Below, in pieces: positions 1 to 8,275 of a stretch of 64,000 nucleotides of DNA. Both the position numbers and the translations under genes were made by a program. The notes under the pieces were generated by a model. It was given only the letters and a program-made list of their open reading frames with translations. It had not been told where the DNA came from and did not search any database. Source of the stretch: Diplocloster modestus (GTDB lineage: Bacteria; Bacillota; Clostridia; Lachnospirales; Lachnospiraceae); NCBI RefSeq assembly GCF_019042245.1, contig NZ_JAHQCX010000002.1:245782-309781 (forward strand). Reading direction: 5' to 3'. Positions within the stretch are counted from its first letter, which is position 1; each line of letters begins with the position of its first letter.

Positions 1-556
1 TAGATTCCTCAAACTCTTCATCCGATGAATTATAAAACAGGAGCAAATCATCCTTCACCGTTGGATTATCCAGTTCCACCGGTATGTCAAAATCCACACC
101 GGCGATATATTCATCCCAGTTCTCCAGTTTCCATGTGTCCCGGTCAGAATTGCGCGCTACCATACGCTGATGACATACTTCAGGATCTGTCACCACCCAT
201 ACGATCACTAACTTTGCATTGCGTTTTGCAAGCTTGCGGCCGAATTCATCGATGTACTCCTTATCCCGAATCTCCTTTGTAAAAGGGGCATTGATCAGGA
301 CGATATCATCGTAGTTCAGCGCCTCCAGTCCGATATCGATAATAGCCTCATATTCATAATCCCGGATGTTTTCTTCAAAAAAATCCGAGCTTCTGTTTTT
401 TTCTTCATTCGCCACCGCGAATATTTGATTCGACAGTACGATCAGGGTGTCCTTATCTAAATAGACGACGTGTTTTAAATTCTCAGCCAGTTTTTTGGAA
501 ATGTAAGTTTTTCCACAGGCAGGCGGGGAGGTGACGAGGATCATTTTTTTCATCAT
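1..556 (-). CDS. P-loop ATPase/kinase-like protein (partial)
   Basis: This gene runs off the left edge, so the C-terminus is missing; 185 codons are visible. Reading the reverse strand, I place the start at the ATG at 556, which has an AAAGGAAG ribosome site about 10 nt upstream. Residues 10-17 read SPPACGKT, a Walker A phosphate-binding loop, and a later segment with Asp and Arg residues resembles the lid of small P-loop kinases (zeta-toxin or shikimate-kinase-like fold). Substrate and role cannot be told from the sequence. It starts 22 bp after the VanZ-family gene and is probably co-transcribed with it and glmM. Confidence 0.7.
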   Translation of the reverse strand, partial: MMKKMILVTSPPACGKTYISKKLAENLKHVVYLDKDTLIVLSNQIFAVANEEKNRSSDFFEENIRDYEYEAIIDIGLEALNYDDIVLINAPFTKEIRDKEYIDEFGRKLAKRNAKLVIVWVVTDPEVCHQRMVARNSDRDTWKLENWDEYIAGVDFDIPVELDNPTVKDDLLLFYNSSDEEFEES

Positions 557-578
557 ACGGCGTTCGCTTCCTTTCTCT

Positions 579-1070
579 TTACGGTGTTCTCACTCTACCA
601 ACAGTATTTCCATGTTTCTTTCGAATATAGCTCAAAATCCCGATTCCTACCAAAATTCCTGCTAAAGCTCCTGCGCTGTCGATCAGCACATCCTGAAAAC
701 GGCCGCTGCGGCCAGGAACCAAACGCTGATGCAGTTCATCCGTACAGGCATACAAAAAGCATGCCAGCTCACCGCGCCAGGCCAGCGGCCAAACCGGCCG
801 CCAATATTGGGAAAACGCAAGCAGCAGAGCCAGGGCAAGTATCGCGTACTCGGTCATATGGGCTCCTTTCCGCACCACAAACTGCAGCCTGTCGAACATC
901 TCTTCCCGTTTTTCGGGAGCCATTGGCCTATTTCCTTCCACAATCTTCAGAATCTGTTCCACTATAACCCCGCTGGTCGAACCGGAATCCTCCCCATCTG
1001 CTGCTGAAAATGAAAATATAAGAATCATAACCAGGGAAGCCGGAACCCATCGCAGAATCCTATTGCGCAC
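579..1070 (-). CDS. VanZ-family membrane protein
   Basis: This is a small integral membrane protein of the VanZ family. It shows the family's conserved blocks: an N-terminal membrane segment ending IFSFSAADGEDSG, then RKGAHMTEYAIL, and the C-terminal TDELHQRLVPGRSGRFQDVL. VanZ itself gives low-level teicoplanin resistance, but most family members have no known function. I chose the GTG at 1070, preceded by AGAAGGG, giving about 163 aa and an 11-bp overlap with glmM. An upstream ATG at 1112 would overlap glmM by 53 bp and adds a basic, non-conserved stretch. It probably lies in one leftward operon with glmM. Confidence 0.8.
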   Translation of the reverse strand: MRNRILRWVPASLVMILIFSFSAADGEDSGSTSGVIVEQILKIVEGNRPMAPEKREEMFDRLQFVVRKGAHMTEYAILALALLLAFSQYWRPVWPLAWRGELACFLYACTDELHQRLVPGRSGRFQDVLIDSAGALAGILVGIGILSYIRKKHGNTVGRVRTP

Positions 1071-2412
1071 AATATCCCTTCTCTCTGATTTTCGCCACCA
1101 CCTGTTCCACATAACGCCGGCATATTTCCTGGGTTTTGGCTTCTACCATGACGCGTATCACAGGTTCTGTCCCGCTTTCTCTGACCAGAATCCGGCCGGT
1201 GTCCCCTAATTCTTCCTCCACCGAGCGGATCAACTCCAGGATATCCGGATCCCGCTTAACGTCCGTCTTATTCCTGATCCGGATATTCTGCTGCTCCTGC
1301 GGGTAGATCGTCACCGGACTGATCAATTTGCTGAGCGGCATCTTCTTCTCCAGGATAACTTCCATAATCTTCAGCGCCGTGAGTATCCCGTCTCCCGTCG
1401 CCGCATAACGGCTGAAAATTACATGGCCGGTCTGTTCCCCGCCGATGCAGTAATCATTTTTTGCCATACTTTCATAGACGTATTTATCACCCACCTGGGT
1501 TTTGACAAAATCGATCCCCGCTGCCTCGAATGCTTTATACAGGCCCAGATTCGATACGATGGTGGTGGCCACCGTATTATTTTCCAGCATACCGTTCTCC
1601 TTCATATAGACCGCGCAGACATAGAGGATCAGATCCCCGTTCACACCATTTCCCTGATCATCCACGGCGATACAGCGGTCTGCGTCTCCATCAAAGGCAA
1701 AACCGGCATCCAATTGATTTTTTATTACGAATTCCTGCAGTTCTTCGATATGGGTAGAGCCGCATTTTTCATTAATGTTGATTCCATCCGGTTCCGCGTG
1801 TATCACGTATGTCTTGGCACCCAAAGCCTCAAATACACTCCGCGCTATCATCCAGGCGCTTCCGTTTGCGCAGTCCAGGCCGATCCGCATGTTCCGGTAG
1901 GACCTGGTGGCGAGGGATATCAGATAACCAATATACCGGTTCCGGCCAATGACATAGTCTACCGTACGGCCGATCCCGGCACCGGTGGCATAGGGCAGAT
2001 CCGCCGGTTCTCCGTCCAGATAAGCTTCGATCTTTCCTGTCGTTTCTTCCTCCATCTTTTCCCCCTGACCGTTTAAGAGTTTAATGCCATTATCATAGTA
2101 GGGATTGTGACTGGCCGAAATCATAATCCCGCAGTCGAAATCTTCCGTGCGGGCCACATAGGAAATGCTGGGAGTCGTCGTTACGTGAAGCAGATATACA
2201 TCGGCGCCTGAGGCGGTCAGGCCCGCTACCAGTGAGTATTCGAACATATAGCTGGATCGACGGGTATCTTTACCGATCACCACTTTGCATGGTTTCCCCT
2301 GCTGATTGGAATAATACCAGCCCAGGTAACGGCCCACTTTATATGCGTGTTCTACAGTAAGTGTGACATTTGCTTCTCCTCGGAAGCCGTCGGTGCCAAA
2401 ATATTTTCCCAT
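1060..2412 (-). CDS. glmM: Phosphoglucosamine mutase
   Basis: GlmM interconverts glucosamine-6-phosphate and glucosamine-1-phosphate on the way to UDP-GlcNAc, the precursor of peptidoglycan and of many capsules. The protein starts MGKYFGTDGFRGEAN, the usual GlmM beginning. It has the phosphoserine loop ISASHNP (Ser about 101), the metal loop DGDADR (about 241-246), the sugar loop GEQTGH and the phosphate-binding RESGTEPVIRVM. At 450 aa it has the family's normal length. The ATG at 2412 is chosen because AAAAGGAGG lies 6 nt upstream; an in-frame ATG eight codons earlier has no such site. It is the first gene of a leftward group and diverges from the recombinase gene. Confidence 0.96.
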   Translation of the reverse strand: MGKYFGTDGFRGEANVTLTVEHAYKVGRYLGWYYSNQQGKPCKVVIGKDTRRSSYMFEYSLVAGLTASGADVYLLHVTTTPSISYVARTEDFDCGIMISASHNPYYDNGIKLLNGQGEKMEEETTGKIEAYLDGEPADLPYATGAGIGRTVDYVIGRNRYIGYLISLATRSYRNMRIGLDCANGSAWMIARSVFEALGAKTYVIHAEPDGININEKCGSTHIEELQEFVIKNQLDAGFAFDGDADRCIAVDDQGNGVNGDLILYVCAVYMKENGMLENNTVATTIVSNLGLYKAFEAAGIDFVKTQVGDKYVYESMAKNDYCIGGEQTGHVIFSRYAATGDGILTALKIMEVILEKKMPLSKLISPVTIYPQEQQNIRIRNKTDVKRDPDILELIRSVEEELGDTGRILVRESGTEPVIRVMVEAKTQEICRRYVEQVVAKIREKGYCAQ

Positions 2413-2480
2413 ATGGGTCCTCCTTTTATGCTTCATGATTTTATTATTGCTGTCTTATAAGCGATTCAACTTTTGATCTT

Positions 2481-2550
2481 CTTTGGTTCTTACTTTGATT
2501 CTCACTTTGGTTCTTCTTTGGTTCTTATTTTGATTCTCACTTTGGTTCTT
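2481..2550. repeat. 35-bp tandem repeat, two copies
   Basis: Two adjacent 35-bp units, 2481-2515 and 2516-2550, differ at a single base. Each begins CTTTGGTTCTTA and itself contains the CTTTGGTTCTT word twice, so the tract is built from a shorter repeated word. On the reverse strand it reads as purine-rich AAGAACCAAAG repeats lying 70-140 bp upstream of glmM. Function is unknown. Confidence 0.85.
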
Positions 2551-2856
2551 ACTATCCTGCTGAATTTTGTATGCCTTCTTTATCGATTCTGCAATAATGA
2601 GCCCTTAAGATTATTATGCCTTTATTTTATAAATTTTGCCCTATTATATCATTTGAAGAAATAAATTGCCATGATTTTGTAAGGATGTAATTACCTAGAT
2701 ATAATTTCCTGATGTATTTCCAGATGTAATTTCTGATGTGATCCTGCTATAATTTCCGTGTAGTTGTATTATGTGTAGTTGTAATTATGTATTATTGAAT
2801 TTGTAATACGAAATTTTCTATCACTAATAAGCATTTCTTAGCAATATCTCATCGCA

Positions 2857-2873
2857 TTCGACATTTTTCGACA
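2857..2873. promoter_or_regulatory. Tandem TTCGACA (0A-like) boxes upstream of recombinase
   Basis: TTCGACA occurs at 2857-2863 and again at 2867-2873, exactly 10 bp apart. The complement is TGTCGAA, the consensus Spo0A box, and two boxes one helical turn apart is a known Spo0A-dimer arrangement. The pair ends 8 bp before the proposed -35 of the recombinase promoter. A related pair lies upstream of the priming transferase (53738-53754). That Spo0A binds here is inference; another regulator, such as the XRE protein at 53889, could be responsible. Confidence 0.55.
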
Positions 2874-2881
2874 TTCTCCTG

Positions 2882-2910
2882 TTGCTTTTATGTCTATAAA
2901 TTACTATACT
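2882..2910 (+). promoter_or_regulatory. Candidate sigma-A promoter of the recombinase gene
   Basis: TTGCTT (2882-2887), a 17-bp spacer and TATACT (2905-2910) form a plausible promoter with a weak -35 and a good -10. The start of transcription would be near 2917, giving a leader of about 50 nt. The weak -35 next to the tandem boxes suggests an activated promoter. Confidence 0.45.
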
Positions 2911-2969
2911 TTTATTTATGCGATCCATTGACATTATAAAATTACGACAAAAGACAAGGAGGTTATAAA

Positions 2970-3905
2970 ATGAATTTTCATTATCAATCCCAACAGGATT
3001 ACCTGGATAGATTTTTGACACACCTTACCGTGGTTCGGAATCTGTCTGAAGCCACTTTAAAAGCTTACCGCTGTGATCTAAATGGTTTATTTACATGGCT
3101 TGCGAGGGAGAATACTCCGGTATTGGATCAACAAACCCTGCTGCAGTATTTTGAAATGCTGCAGCAGGAGCGAAACCTGAAAGCAAAATCTTTACATAGA
3201 AAATTTATATCGATCCGGCAATATTTTGAATTCCTGAATCAGGAAAATATCTCCAGCGAGACTTTTTTCCGCTTTAATTCCAGGAAATTCATTTTGCCAA
3301 AGGCACTGCCCAAAACGCTCTCCATGCGGGAAGTCCGCAATCTGATCGAGGCGACACAGGATGAATATGAGGCGCTGGAAAGCGAATATCACAAAAAAAT
3401 CTGTCTCAGGGATTCGGTTATTCTGGAACTGCTCTTCTGCCTGGGTCTCCGGATCGGGGAAATCAGCCAGATGAATGTAGATGACTACAACCGTGAGGAG
3501 GAAACCCTTCTGATACACGGCAAGGGACGCAAGGAGCGGATGCTCTTCCTCTCCTCTCCCGCTGTGGTCAAAAAATTGATGGGATGGCTGAAATTCCGGG
3601 ACTGTTTCCAGCCGAGCTGCAACGCATTGTTTGTAAATAAATACGGGGATCGTTTGTCTATATACAGCGTGGAAAATATATTCGAGAAGTATAAAAGGAA
3701 ATCCATGATCAATCCGATGGCCACCCCGCATTATCTGCGGCATTCGTTCGCTACCCAGCTGCTGAACAACGGGGCCACGATCCGGGATGTTCAGGAGCTG
3801 CTGGGCCATAACAGTATCGTGAGCACCCAGATTTATACGGAGGTGTCTTATGCCAGGAAGAAAGAAGTGATGATGCGGTATAATGAGCGGAATTTCTTGT
3901 TTTAG
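2970..3905 (+). CDS. XerC/XerD-type tyrosine site-specific recombinase
   Basis: This is a 311-aa tyrosine recombinase that cuts and rejoins DNA at short paired sites. The N-terminal core-binding (SAM-like) domain spans about 8-95. The catalytic domain carries all the expected residues: Arg161 (LGLRIGE), Lys185 (HGKGRKER), His254 and Arg257 (HYLRH), His280 (LLGHNS) and the nucleophile Tyr289 (TQIYTEV). It has no extra arm-binding domain, so it resembles chromosomal invertases and Xer proteins more than phage integrases. The start has AAGGAGG 7 nt upstream. It lies 0.75 kb from the first of three copies of a near-palindromic 20-bp element at 4658, 21982 and 52141, its best candidate substrates. 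The link is inferred from position. Confidence 0.93.
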   Translation: MNFHYQSQQDYLDRFLTHLTVVRNLSEATLKAYRCDLNGLFTWLARENTPVLDQQTLLQYFEMLQQERNLKAKSLHRKFISIRQYFEFLNQENISSETFFRFNSRKFILPKALPKTLSMREVRNLIEATQDEYEALESEYHKKICLRDSVILELLFCLGLRIGEISQMNVDDYNREEETLLIHGKGRKERMLFLSSPAVVKKLMGWLKFRDCFQPSCNALFVNKYGDRLSIYSVENIFEKYKRKSMINPMATPHYLRHSFATQLLNNGATIRDVQELLGHNSIVSTQIYTEVSYARKKEVMMRYNERNFLF

Positions 3906-4477
3906 ATACGTTTGGAACGCTTATTTTTCTTCTTACTTGTCGGCCGCATATACCGAAAGACAGCGGAAATAACAAAATAGAGAAACCATCCCGTGAATGT
4001 TCCAAGGGTGTTCATTATTAAGTCATCCAGCTGGAAGAACCCTCTGTGCGTCAGCAGCTGGGTTATTTCAATGAACAGGCTGGCCGCCAGGCCTGTCATA
4101 GTGCACAAAATGGGATGCCGGCACCGTTGGAAGAGCAAAGGAAGGAGAATCCCCCAGGGTACGAATAGCAGGATGTTCTCGATGACATAGGAATAGGCTC
4201 TGGGCGTGGCGGATATGGTTCCGAAAACAGTCAGGTTTACTGTATCCCTGGATCCGGCTTCCCGGGAGAAAAGGGTCAGGTACAGGACTACAATAATATA
4301 AATGGTGTATAGGATACTCTTTATGATGGGTATCCTGTTTTTTTGCGCTTTTTTTCGGCGGATGTTGAACAGCAGGAGGAATATGGCAACCAGGAGGCCG
4401 ATCAGAAGGCCTTGCGGAAAATAGCGGAAGGCGTTTAGTACATCTTTGATTACCAGGGTTAGGGTATCTGTGAGCAA
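3902..4477 (-). CDS. VanZ-family membrane protein
   Basis: This 191-aa membrane protein of the VanZ family has several hydrophobic segments and the family blocks IENILLFVPWGILLP and SLFIEITQLLTHRGFFQLDD. I chose a TTG start at 4477 with AGAAAGGA 8 nt upstream. The open frame continues another 73 codons upstream to 4696, but that extension is Pro/Asn/Lys-rich, matches nothing in the family and would run through the leader of module A. The gene converges with the recombinase gene, and the two stop codons overlap (3902-3905). Its role in the locus is unknown. Confidence 0.78.
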   Translation of the reverse strand: MLTDTLTLVIKDVLNAFRYFPQGLLIGLLVAIFLLLFNIRRKKAQKNRIPIIKSILYTIYIIVVLYLTLFSREAGSRDTVNLTVFGTISATPRAYSYVIENILLFVPWGILLPLLFQRCRHPILCTMTGLAASLFIEITQLLTHRGFFQLDDLIMNTLGTFTGWFLYFVISAVFRYMRPTSKKKNKRSKRI

Positions 4478-4710
4478 GGGGTATGTCCTTTCTGGGATGT
4501 GTATTCGTTTATTGAGGTGGGGGATTTGGGGGTTTGGGGGTTCGTACTTGATATTGGGTATTTTAGCATTTCTGAGAGCTGAGGGCAACGGGGGAAGGCT
4601 TATTATTTTCTTATTTTTGGGTTGGAAAGTCTTAAGATTTTGGATGGTTTTGAGCTTCAAATAATAGCAATTATTTGGGAGGTCACGAAAATACATAAAG
4701 GAGAATTAAA
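4478..4710 (+). other. Leader region of module A
   Basis: This 233-bp stretch holds three five-G runs at 4519-4523, 4528-4532 and 4536-4540, a T-rich tract, the 20-bp near-palindrome at 4658-4677 and the ribosome site of the epimerase gene (AAAGGAG). I could not find a convincing sigma-A promoter in it by eye. That is compatible with module A being a silent cassette in this orientation, but it does not prove it. Confidence 0.5.
4658..4677 (+). repeat. Module-boundary element, copy 1
   Basis: The sequence is CAAATAAT-AGCA-ATTATTTG: two perfect 8-bp inverted arms around an asymmetric AGCA centre, followed by GGGAGGTC. It matches the copy at 21982 in 18 of 20 positions and the complement of the copy at 52141 in 19 of 20. 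It lies 33 bp before the first gene of module A and points into it. The form fits a tyrosine-recombinase core site; an operator or RNA leader element is the alternative. Confidence 0.75.
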
Positions 4711-5766
4711 ATGTTTTACACGAATAAAACAATTCTAATTACTGGTGTTGCAGGCTTTATAGGTAGTTATTTAGCAAAGTATATTTTGGAGAATAGTGAT
4801 CATACAGTTACGATTGTTGGGATTGATAATCTGAACGATTATTACGATGTCACCTTAAAAGGAACTCGCTTAACACTGCTAAAAGATGCCGCCGAAATTC
4901 CTGCTAATGGTACATTTGTGTTTGTGAAAGGTAATCTTGCAGATAAAGAGCTGGTAAACTCTGTGTTTCAGGAATACAGCCCTAGTATAGTTGTAAACTT
5001 AGCGGCTCAAGCAGGCGTACGCTATAGTATTACGAATCCGGATTCCTATATGGAATCTAATGTAATGGGATTTTTCAATATCCTTGAAGCTTGTCGGCAT
5101 TCCTATGATGATGGTGCAAAGGGAATAGAGCATCTAGTCTATGCCTCTTCCTCCTCCGTATATGGCGCAAATAAAAAAGTGCCGTATTCCCTCGAGGATC
5201 AGGTTGATCATCCGGTTTCTCTTTATGCTGCAACAAAAAAATCTAACGAACTTTTCGCATACGCTTATTCTAAACTGTATGGAATACCATCAACAGGATT
5301 ACGCTTTTTTACTGTTTATGGACCTCTGGGCAGACCGGATATGGCGTACTTTGGTTTTACAAATAAGATTTTGCAAGGACAAAAGATAGCCATTTTTAAC
5401 CATGGTGATATGTACCGTGATTTCACTTACATAGATGATATAATCATAGGCCTTTCGAATGTTATACAAAAAACCCCCGTGGAAGACGATAATGGCGTGA
5501 AATATAAACTGTATAACATCGGAAATAATAAGCCTGAAAGTTTGATGTATTTTGTAGAAACATTGGAAAAATGTTTGATGGAGGAAGGAATTATCAGCCG
5601 TCCTGCCGAAAAGGAATTTCTCCCGATGCAACCGGGTGATGTCTATCAGACGTATGCCGACGTAACTGACCTAATAAATGATTTTGGCTTTAAACCCAGT
5701 ACAAGTTTATACGACGGTTTAAGAAAATATGCTAAATGGTATAAAGAATTTTATTTATCAACATGA
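4711..5766 (+). CDS. UDP-glucuronate 4-epimerase-type NAD-dependent epimerase
   Basis: This extended short-chain epimerase most likely converts UDP-glucuronate to UDP-galacturonate in the cytosol. The NAD loop TGVAGFIGS sits at 11-19. The segment IDNLNDYYD (about 38-46) is a hallmark of the glucuronate 4-epimerase branch. The catalytic set is the serines of YASSSSVYG (144-152) and Tyr172-x3-Lys176 (YAATK). Its 351 aa is normal for the family. It is the first gene of module A, with AAAGGAG 7 nt before the ATG. The exact sugar is inferred from motifs; a related UDP-hexose epimerase is possible. Confidence 0.88.
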   Translation: MFYTNKTILITGVAGFIGSYLAKYILENSDHTVTIVGIDNLNDYYDVTLKGTRLTLLKDAAEIPANGTFVFVKGNLADKELVNSVFQEYSPSIVVNLAAQAGVRYSITNPDSYMESNVMGFFNILEACRHSYDDGAKGIEHLVYASSSSVYGANKKVPYSLEDQVDHPVSLYAATKKSNELFAYAYSKLYGIPSTGLRFFTVYGPLGRPDMAYFGFTNKILQGQKIAIFNHGDMYRDFTYIDDIIIGLSNVIQKTPVEDDNGVKYKLYNIGNNKPESLMYFVETLEKCLMEEGIISRPAEKEFLPMQPGDVYQTYADVTDLINDFGFKPSTSLYDGLRKYAKWYKEFYLST

Positions 5767-5779
5767 GGAAAACCAAATC

Positions 5780-7048
5780 ATGGGACGTAAGGGATTTAAA
5801 AATAATAAGCCTCATTTGTTGATTTATGCTCATTACTATTTTCCTGATGTGGCCAGTACCGGACAAATACTGAAGGAATTGGCAGAAGGAATGTCGGATA
5901 AATTTCATATTACGGTGATCTGTGTTGTACCATCCTATCGTGGGATAATAGAGCATAAATATAAAAATCAGAAATACTATTATGAGATGATAAATGATGT
6001 AGAAATTATAAGGGTTAGGGTACCGGCATTTAATAAAGAGCAAAAGTTAAGTCGAATCAAAAACATCTCTGTCTATTTTTTACATGCGCTTTGTGCAACA
6101 TTTAAAGTGAAACATGTCGATTATGTATATAGTATCAGCCAACCACCTATACTTGGCGGATTAATCGGAGTGTGGGGTAAATGGGTGAAGCATGCAAAAT
6201 TTATTTATAACATACAAGACTTTAACCCTGAACAGATCATCGCTACCGGATACAGTAAAAATAAATCTGTACTTAAAATAATGTCTGTTTTAGATAACTT
6301 TAGCTGCAAACAGGCAGACAAAATTATTGTAGTCGGCAGAGATATGATCTGCACACTGGAAAATCGATTCCATGGCTCCCAATTACCTGCACATGTGTTC
6401 GTAAACAATTGGATAGATGAGCAAACTATATACCCACTGCCGGGAGATCATGAACGTGTTCTCGCGTTTAAAAAGAAATATGGCCTGCAAGATAAATTTG
6501 TTTTTATGTATTCCGGAAATATCGGACTATATTATGATTTGCTTAATTTGTTGAAGGTGATCAAGCAATTCAAAAAGGAAAAAAATATTATATTTGCATT
6601 TGTTGGTGAAGGTTCCGTTTTAAATGAGCTCAAAAGGTATAAAAAGGAGGAACAGATTAGTAATGTTGTCTTTATACCTTATCAGGACAAGGAAAATCTA
6701 ATCTACAGTTTAAATGCGGGCGATGTACATTGGGTTGTAAATGCTAAGGGTATTCGCGGAATTTCAGTTCCTTCCAAATGTTATGGTGTTATGGGTGTTG
6801 GCAAAGCAATAATTGGAGTTCTTGAACAGAATTCAGAGGCTGATTTGCTTATAAATCAGGCTAATTGCGGCAGAGTATGTGAACCCGGAGATTATGATGA
6901 AATTCAAAAACAAATACGCTGGTTTATTGAACATAAAGACAGTCAGATACTTTTGGATATGGGATGGAATGGGAGAAAATATCTGGAAGAATATTTAACA
7001 AAAGAGATCAGTATTGGAAAGTATAAAGAAGAAATTTTAGAATTGTAA
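5780..7048 (+). CDS. GT4-family glycosyltransferase, WbuB/WcaI-like
   Basis: A two-domain GT-B glycosyltransferase that adds one sugar to the lipid-linked repeat unit at the membrane. The N-terminal part has HYYFPDVASTGQILKEL and the YNIQDFNPEQ segment typical of WbuB/WcaI-like transferases. The C-terminal part has MYSGNIGLYYDL and FVGEGSVLNELK from the nucleotide-sugar domain. I start at the ATG at 5780, with GAGGAA about 9 nt upstream. An ATG at 5729 would overlap the epimerase gene and add 17 non-conserved residues. Donor and acceptor are unknown. Confidence 0.85.
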   Translation: MGRKGFKNNKPHLLIYAHYYFPDVASTGQILKELAEGMSDKFHITVICVVPSYRGIIEHKYKNQKYYYEMINDVEIIRVRVPAFNKEQKLSRIKNISVYFLHALCATFKVKHVDYVYSISQPPILGGLIGVWGKWVKHAKFIYNIQDFNPEQIIATGYSKNKSVLKIMSVLDNFSCKQADKIIVVGRDMICTLENRFHGSQLPAHVFVNNWIDEQTIYPLPGDHERVLAFKKKYGLQDKFVFMYSGNIGLYYDLLNLLKVIKQFKKEKNIIFAFVGEGSVLNELKRYKKEEQISNVVFIPYQDKENLIYSLNAGDVHWVVNAKGIRGISVPSKCYGVMGVGKAIIGVLEQNSEADLLINQANCGRVCEPGDYDEIQKQIRWFIEHKDSQILLDMGWNGRKYLEEYLTKEISIGKYKEEILEL

Positions 7049-7089
7049 TTTTACTGATGCGATTGGATTGGCGGATGGGGGCTTGTTAT

Positions 7090-8265
7090 TTGCGCATAAA
7101 GAAAATAATTGACTTGGATAATATATATATATGGTTATTAGTATTTGTTTTTATTTTAGCCAGTGGATCATGTATAGGTGTTGTGTATGCCCGTTATGTA
7201 GATCTTATTTTTTTAGGATTGAGTACCATCCTATTTTGCTATTCGCATAAGAAAATGAAAGCGAAATCTCTGAAGATTATTCTAATCTCAGCGCTATTAA
7301 TTTGGTTCAACTTTTTTATCCATTATACAGCCGCTCCGAATTTAAATACTTATATCAGTTATACGATACGATTAATCGGTGCGATGTTTTTTGTTGAATG
7401 TTTTAATCTCGAACACTTCGAAAAAATTTTTATAAAATTAATTACAGTTGTATCTTTGATTGGATTAATAATATTCGTCCTGGATCAGCAAAATTTATTA
7501 AGTTCTTTTTATTCAAATACGGGTATTTATCCTACCGTTTTTGGTTTTAATGTACTAAAACGTGGCGAAATGCGTAATTCAGCTATCTTCTGGGAGCCCG
7601 GCGCATATCAGATCTTTTTGAATTTATCGATACTTTTTTTGCTTGATATATGGAATTTTGATCTCAAAAGTATATGGAAAAATAAAAAGATTACAATAAT
7701 TATTCTAATTGTTTCACTTCTGACCTCCAGATCTACGACGGGCTATTTATTATTCGCGTTTATACTGGTCTACGTTTACAGGAGAATAACCCAAAGAGAA
7801 AAAGGAAAGTCCAAACTGATTACCTTTATCTTTGGAGCAGTTATTCTGCTATTAGCAGGAGCCGCTATTCTTCAATCTTCTACTGTTATTGATAAATTAT
7901 CCGGCAGACTAACTGAATCATTATCAGTTAGAACAAATGATTTTATATATTCATTAAAGATAATAAAATCAAATTTATTTATTGGCACCGGTTTGGAATC
8001 CGAATTAATGTTTTCAGAATTTAACCGATATAGAATATACAATAACTCTTCCGGTCTCTTAAATGTCATGATTGGATTTGGAATTATAGTTGGGGTTATC
8101 TATGTGATTCAGATGGCTAAAAATATAATAAAGCAGATGGGTAAAATGAAATGGGTTGTATTAATACTGATAATTGTGACTGGTTTTACGGAAACATTTT
8201 TTTATTACCCTATTTATATGATATTCTTATTTGAATTCTCTAAGAAATATAAAATAAATCCATAG
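7090..8265 (+). CDS. O-antigen/capsule polymerase (Wzy-like)
   Basis: A polytopic membrane protein of about 391 aa with roughly ten hydrophobic helices, one long periplasm-type loop and the segment FWEPGAYQIFLNLSILFLL, also seen in the module B polymerase (FWEPGAFQ). These features fit a Wzy polymerase, which joins flipped repeat units outside the membrane. I prefer the TTG at 7090, which has GGATGGGG 8 nt upstream. ATGs at 7057 and 7075 are alternatives without a good ribosome site. Wzy proteins vary so much that the call rests on topology and context. Confidence 0.75.
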   Translation: MRIKKIIDLDNIYIWLLVFVFILASGSCIGVVYARYVDLIFLGLSTILFCYSHKKMKAKSLKIILISALLIWFNFFIHYTAAPNLNTYISYTIRLIGAMFFVECFNLEHFEKIFIKLITVVSLIGLIIFVLDQQNLLSSFYSNTGIYPTVFGFNVLKRGEMRNSAIFWEPGAYQIFLNLSILFLLDIWNFDLKSIWKNKKITIIILIVSLLTSRSTTGYLLFAFILVYVYRRITQREKGKSKLITFIFGAVILLLAGAAILQSSTVIDKLSGRLTESLSVRTNDFIYSLKIIKSNLFIGTGLESELMFSEFNRYRIYNNSSGLLNVMIGFGIIVGVIYVIQMAKNIIKQMGKMKWVVLILIIVTGFTETFFYYPIYMIFLFEFSKKYKINP

Positions 8266-8275
8266 GAGAACAGAA

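Larger units (their letters stand above)
2413..2969. other. 557-bp AT-rich divergent intergenic region
   Basis: This gap separates leftward glmM from the rightward recombinase gene. It holds a 35-bp tandem duplication (2481-2550), degenerate AT-rich stretches rich in GATGTAATTTC/GTGTAGTTGTA-like words (about 2690-2800), a pair of TTCGACA boxes (2857-2873) and a likely sigma-A promoter for the recombinase (2882-2910). I saw no convincing gene: the short reading frames lack ribosome sites. Confidence 0.6.

Noticed and set aside
1423-2076. Long forward open frame opposite glmM
   Set aside because: It is the antisense shadow of a well-supported conserved gene.
4478-4696. N-terminal extension of the VanZ-family protein to the ATG at 4696
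   Set aside because: The extra 73 residues are low-complexity and unlike the family, and a TTG with a good ribosome site exists at 4477.
4478-4710. JUMPStart/ops (RfaH) or LoaP leader as the shared element
   Set aside because: I see no ops-like GGCGGTAG sequence, and no NusG/LoaP-type gene is in the window; the idea stays open only as a general antitermination alternative.
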